From Acetobacter aceti NBRC 14818 (lineage in GTDB: Bacteria > Pseudomonadota > Alphaproteobacteria > Acetobacterales > Acetobacteraceae): a stretch of 64,000 nucleotides of DNA. The stretch is from assembly GCF_000193495.2 (NCBI RefSeq), contig NZ_AP023410.1, forward strand, positions 2,937,501 to 3,001,500. Direction: 5' to 3'. This document shows, in pieces, positions 60,327 to 64,000 of the stretch. Positions within the stretch are counted from its first letter, which is position 1. Each line of letters begins with the position of its first letter. The notes beneath the pieces were generated by a model. It did no database searches. It was not told the origin of the DNA and saw only the letters and a program-made list of their open reading frames with translations. Made by a program: the position numbers and the translations under genes.

Positions 60327-61622
60327 TCAGCTTCCATTGTCCGGCAGGGTTGAGCCTCGCGCCGGAAGCGTCAGCGCCGTGATCAGCGTGCAGCAGGCGC
60401 AGGCCGAGACATACCACGCAAACCAGCTTTCATGACCCGCATGTCGGCACCAGAGCGCGATATATTCCGCTGTACCACCGAAGACGGAAACGGTCACGGC
60501 ATAAGGGAACGCAACACCCAGTGCGCGGATACGGGTTGGAAACAGTTCGGCTTTCACAATGGCGTTAATCGAGGTGTAGCCCGACGCCATCAGCAGGGCG
60601 ACAGTGATCAGGGCGAAGGCCCCGAGCTTGGAATGGGTGTCAGCCAGCAGGGTCATCAGAGGAACGGTGCAGAGCGTTCCAAGAACACCAAACGCAATCA
60701 GCAGAGGTTTGCGACCGACGCGATCCGATACTGCGCCAAACAGCGGCTGAGCCACGGCAAACACCAGCAGCGAGGCGGAGGAGATCAGCGTCGCCTCGTC
60801 CTTGCCGAAGCCCAGCGAGTTGGCGAGGAACTTTTGCATGTAGATGGTGTAGGTGTAGAACGCGACCGTGCCTCCAAGCGTCAGACCCACAACCGTCAGC
60901 ACGGCGCGCTTGTGACGGAGCAGGACTTTCAGCCCGCCCCCTTCATGCGCCTGCTCAGATTTCTTGAAGGCCGTGCTTTCCTCCATGTTCCGACGCAGCC
61001 AGAAGATCAGAACGGCACCCGCAGCGCCAAGCAGGAACGGGATACGCCAGCCCCATGCGTTGATCTGCTCCGGTGTCAAAAACAGATATTGCATGAGCAG
61101 GAGCACAGCCATTGCGCCCAGCTGCCCCATGATCAGCGTGACGTAGAGAAACCCGGACCAGAAGCCACGATGCTCAGGCTGTGAGACCTCTGCGATGTAG
61201 GTTGCCGAAGCGCCGTATTCTCCTCCCAGACTCAGGCCCTGCACCAGACGCGCCAGAACGAGGATGATGGGAGCAGCAAGCCCGATCTGGGCATAGGTCG
61301 GGCAGAGGGCGATGGCCAGAGAGCCGATACACATCGCGCCGACTGACAGGGTGAGGGCGCGTTTGCGTCCATATTGATCGGCGACGACGCCCATCAGCCA
61401 TCCGCCGACGGGACGCATCAGGAAGCCGACGGCGAAGACGGCGGCCGTGTTCAGCAGTTCGGCGGTGTGGTCATGGCCGGGGAAGAAGGCATGCGCGAAA
61501 TAGAGTGCAAAGGCCGAATAGACATACCAGTCGAAATATTCGAGCAGATTGCCTGCCGAGCCGGAAAAGATGCCGCGCAGACGCTGGAGGTTGGTCATCT
61601 GGTCGGAGGGGGATGATGTCAT
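60327..61622 (-). CDS. MFS transporter, metabolite:H+ symporter (KgtP/ProP-like)
   Basis: A 431-residue twelve-helix permease. SAGNLLEYFDWYVYSAFALY, RPVGGWLMGVVADQYGRKRA, RLVQGLSLGGEYGASATYIA and the second DRVGRKPLL loop are marks of the MHS family that takes up alpha-ketoglutarate, proline or other organic acids. Start at 61622 (MTSSPSDQMTNLQRLRGIFS) preferred; an upstream start at 61709 would add a non-membrane extension. It adjoins the right end of the transposon-like unit. Confidence 0.88.
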   Translation of the reverse strand: MTSSPSDQMTNLQRLRGIFSGSAGNLLEYFDWYVYSAFALYFAHAFFPGHDHTAELLNTAAVFAVGFLMRPVGGWLMGVVADQYGRKRALTLSVGAMCIGSLAIALCPTYAQIGLAAPIILVLARLVQGLSLGGEYGASATYIAEVSQPEHRGFWSGFLYVTLIMGQLGAMAVLLLMQYLFLTPEQINAWGWRIPFLLGAAGAVLIFWLRRNMEESTAFKKSEQAHEGGGLKVLLRHKRAVLTVVGLTLGGTVAFYTYTIYMQKFLANSLGFGKDEATLISSASLLVFAVAQPLFGAVSDRVGRKPLLIAFGVLGTLCTVPLMTLLADTHSKLGAFALITVALLMASGYTSINAIVKAELFPTRIRALGVAFPYAVTVSVFGGTAEYIALWCRHAGHESWFAWYVSACACCTLITALTLPARGSTLPDNGS

Positions 61623-61760
61623 TGCGGCCTGTATTCCGGAAAAAAGCGACACAAGAGTGTGGTTCAACTGGCCGGAATCGGGGAATTCATAAAGATGTCC
61701 CTCCAGCAACTCTGGGTGAGCAGCCTGCGCTGTGACGCAGGCTGCGGGTTCGATACACGA

Positions 61761-63521
61761 TCAGAACGTTAGTTCAAGGTTGCTCTGCACATAGGCACCG
61801 GACGAAGCGCCAGCCTTGATCATCGCCTTGCCCGCAAAAATGTATTCGCCGTCGATGCTGAACGTGACGTGGCGGGTTGCTCGCCAGGTGAAGCTGGCCT
61901 GCGGGAGGGTGGCCGTATAACCGCCGTGCGGGCGCAGGCCGTAAGCCGCCGTTCCGCTCGCGTAAATTGCGTCATTGGTGCTGTTGCGCCAGACGACCGG
62001 CACTTTCGCCAGCAGGGTTGTGTTCGGTGTGGGTGACATTGTGAGAATGGGGCCGACATCAATCAGGTTCTGGTTGCCCAGATACGTGCTGATGTCGAGG
62101 TAGTAGGCTGACGGCACGAAGGGCGACATGTAGCTGCCCCATGAGCTTGTCTTGCTCTTGTTGTAATTGCCGCCGGAGATATCGTCCGCCTGAATGCCGA
62201 TGGCCGGACGACCCCACCATTTGGCGAAACGCCATGATGCCTGCGCATTGAAGGAATACGCACTGACAGGGCGGGACGGCCCGTTGTTGGCGGCGTTGAA
62301 AGAGCCTCCCTGCCAAGCGCCGCCGGCGGAGAATTCCAGAGGACCAGCATTGCCCCAGATACGCATGCCGGGATTATCACGGTGCGTAGAGCCGGCCATC
62401 GTGCCGGTCTGCTGGGCTATTGGCGCTGAAGCCATGATAAAGCCGAAATAATAGGTATCGACAAAGATCTGGCTTTTCTTGCCGAGGAACGTGAAGGACG
62501 GTACGGCGTATGACGTGTAGGCTCCGAAAAGCCGTGTCTTGTAACCGACCTGATCGCTGAACGGCACATTCTTCTGCGTCCAGTTTGTCAACGTCAGGTC
62601 GAACAGGTCCGCACGGAAGTTCTTCCAGAAAGAATAGACGCGCACGCCATTCCAGGAAAACGGAACCGATGGATAGACCGATCCGGCGGTGAAGTAGGGC
62701 GGCGCGTCAAGAAAGGTCATGCGGCCGACCATCACGCCCATGTTGGCGTTGAGAAGATGACCCTTGACCTCGACGAAAGCCTGCTGGGCGTCGAGCTTGC
62801 TGCGCCAGCGGCCATTGGCATAGCCGTAATAGTTCGTGCCGCCGGCCTGACCGCTCAGCAGTTCGCCATACAGACGGACGTGTTCGCCAAGATGCAGGTC
62901 CGCACCGACGTTCCAGCGGAAGTTGTTGCGATAGGCCGGATCTTTCTTGGTCTGTCCGAAACCTGCCCGCTGATCGTAGAAATTGTGCTGACGGAAGTTG
63001 CCGCTGAAAGACAGATAGATCGATCCGCTATCATTCAGTGGGATGTATTTCAGCGGGTCCATGACGTCGATGCGGTTCTTCTTGTCCCGCAGATTGGACC
63101 AGTCTTCCGCCCAGCGGGCGATCGCGTAGTAGCCCACAGTGCCCCAGCCTGAGGCTGCACCGGTGTTGGAGTTGAAGATCCCCCAGGGCCCCTGATGCAG
63201 CAGGGCCGGGTTTGACTGCTGTTTTGTCAGCATCAGGGTCTGCGGCTGGGCATAGTTCTCCGGACGCGATTCCAGAGGCGGTAGAAGGCTGTTGCTCCAG
63301 GGGTTCGGTTTGTTGCCCCGTGGGGGCGTGGCTTTGGGAGCGCTGCGATATTCCTCGGGAATCTGCGCGTGGTGATTCACGTTGGCGTTTGGCGCCGTCT
63401 CCGCCATGGCGGAAATTGGCAGTATGCCGGGAAGTCCAGCCAGTACAGTCGGAAAGACCAGCTGGCCGATCAGGGAACGGGGCAGTTTTCCAGAGGGGGC
63501 GATGCGATGTTTGTTTTTCAT
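61761..63521 (-). CDS. Alginate-export-type outer membrane beta-barrel protein
   Basis: A 586-residue protein with a signal peptide near residues 12-42 (SLIGQLVFPTVLAGLPGILP, AMA), a Pro/Asn-rich linker, then a beta-barrel with alternating strands (SIYLSFSGNFRQHNFYD, LFGAYTSYAVPSFTFLG) and a C-terminal Phe (NLELTF). It resembles the alginate_exp family of porins widespread in acetic acid bacteria, which probably admit sugars or organic acids. Start at 63521 gives a basic signal start MKNKHR. Preceded by a palindrome at 63646-63663. Confidence 0.82.
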   Translation of the reverse strand: MKNKHRIAPSGKLPRSLIGQLVFPTVLAGLPGILPISAMAETAPNANVNHHAQIPEEYRSAPKATPPRGNKPNPWSNSLLPPLESRPENYAQPQTLMLTKQQSNPALLHQGPWGIFNSNTGAASGWGTVGYYAIARWAEDWSNLRDKKNRIDVMDPLKYIPLNDSGSIYLSFSGNFRQHNFYDQRAGFGQTKKDPAYRNNFRWNVGADLHLGEHVRLYGELLSGQAGGTNYYGYANGRWRSKLDAQQAFVEVKGHLLNANMGVMVGRMTFLDAPPYFTAGSVYPSVPFSWNGVRVYSFWKNFRADLFDLTLTNWTQKNVPFSDQVGYKTRLFGAYTSYAVPSFTFLGKKSQIFVDTYYFGFIMASAPIAQQTGTMAGSTHRDNPGMRIWGNAGPLEFSAGGAWQGGSFNAANNGPSRPVSAYSFNAQASWRFAKWWGRPAIGIQADDISGGNYNKSKTSSWGSYMSPFVPSAYYLDISTYLGNQNLIDVGPILTMSPTPNTTLLAKVPVVWRNSTNDAIYASGTAAYGLRPHGGYTATLPQASFTWRATRHVTFSIDGEYIFAGKAMIKAGASSGAYVQSNLELTF

Positions 63522-63645
63522 TCTTTTTGCAGCCTGACGCCGTCTAAACCCATGCTGCTCTTGCATGGCAGCTAACACATACGCTGCACGTATATTTATG
63601 TTTCGTCACATCGAGAAATCGTGTGGTCATCAGGAAAGTTATATA

Positions 63646-63663
63646 TGTGATATAATTATCACA
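63646..63663. promoter_or_regulatory. CRP/FNR-like palindrome upstream of the porin gene
   Basis: TGTGATATAATTATCACA: two 7-bp arms (tgtgata, tatcaca) around taat, 125 bases before the porin start. The TGTGA/TCACA arms recall CRP-type sites, but the spacing (8 bases between arms) differs from the usual 6. It overlaps AT-rich promoter-like sequence. Confidence 0.4.
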
Positions 63664-64000
63664 TTTATCCATATTTTGAATAAATAACAGACCTAAGGAT
63701 TAGGGGAAGGGCTGTCTTTTGTTTGGGACAACTTTGATTGCGAAAATCTCTCGTATATTCGATAGCGCAATGACGTGATGGGCTCTTGTCGAAGATGCGT
63801 GTGTGGTGGCTTGCCCGTGAGGAGCTCATCTTCTTTTGGAAGACGGAACAGGAAAAGCCGAATCTGTAGCAGGTCTGAAGAGTCAAGCTAAGTGTAAATG
63901 CACCCCACTTCAGCAATGTTTTGATAAGATGTAAAATCAACCCCAGGGGCCAAAACTCTGTTTTCCCCTCATGCGTCATCAATCAGAAGCTAATCCGGAT
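63664..64000. other. Unassigned end of window
   Basis: About 340 bases. A 105-codon minus-strand frame (63665-63982) shows no recognisable domain and a composition unlike neighbouring proteins. Nothing supported. Confidence 0.4.

Noticed and set aside
63665..63982. A 105-codon minus-strand frame at the window end
   Set aside because: No domain, no convincing start site, composition unlike neighbours.

Overview
The window most resembles an acetic acid bacterium (Alphaproteobacteria, Acetobacteraceae). The indications are a moderately GC-rich coding style, an alphaproteobacterial 23S-5S-tRNA-fMet rRNA operon tail, a cyanide-insensitive-type bd oxidase, an alphaproteobacterial flagellar flgF-flgG-flgA-flgH block, and an ICE backbone of the type widespread in Alphaproteobacteria. 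The genus cannot be fixed by reading alone. Family names come from recognition of motifs and sequence, not from database searches.

Layout. (A) 1-3118: end of an rRNA operon (23S, 5S, initiator tRNA). (B) 3075-28708: a heavily decayed integrative conjugative element (ICE). It begins with a serine recombinase whose last codons lie on the antisense strand of the tRNA-fMet gene. The backbone reads ParB, DUF932, HU, toprim, DUF2493, DUF736, small protein, XRE, DUF6499/DUF2285, HTH, RPA-type replication initiator. Cargo interrupts it: a MerR-controlled redox/electrophile island (7695-12015) and two proteins with HEPN-type RX4H motifs (12471-13352 and 17719-18672). At least eight backbone or cargo genes are broken by point lesions, short insertions, IS elements or deletions, and no relaxase, coupling protein or trb genes are present. 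A second recombinase with an IS-split higBA pair, a DUF2726 gene, and methyltransferase and replication-gene fragments end the region. (C) 29564-38289: a VIT-family metal transporter, then a five-gene heavy-metal RND efflux operon with its own two-component system. (D) 39008-47768: a compact run of bd-oxidase genes, DUF2474, a nitrate-reductase-associated family protein, an FdhF/YdeP-type molybdoenzyme, and moaA-mobA-moaD-moaE-fdhD. (E) 48447-50962: two AT-rich glycosyltransferase genes between transposase remnants. (F) 52024-57263: flgF-flgG-flgA-flgH, a UbiH-type hydroxylase and a nitroreductase. (G) 57389-60300: a transposon-like unit with 12-bp inverted repeats carrying an XRE-ImmA/IrrE gene and two unknown genes. 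(H) 60327-63521: an MHS-type MFS transporter and an alginate-export-type outer membrane protein.

How the genes work together. Region D is the most coherent system: it encodes a molybdo-bis-MGD oxidoreductase, most of the cofactor-building and sulfur-delivery steps for it, and a quinol oxidase that could take its electrons, in one tightly overlapping unit. Region C is a self-contained metal export operon. Region B shows an ICE in terminal decay that has kept its adaptive cargo. Region G looks like a small transposable stabilisation or stress cassette.
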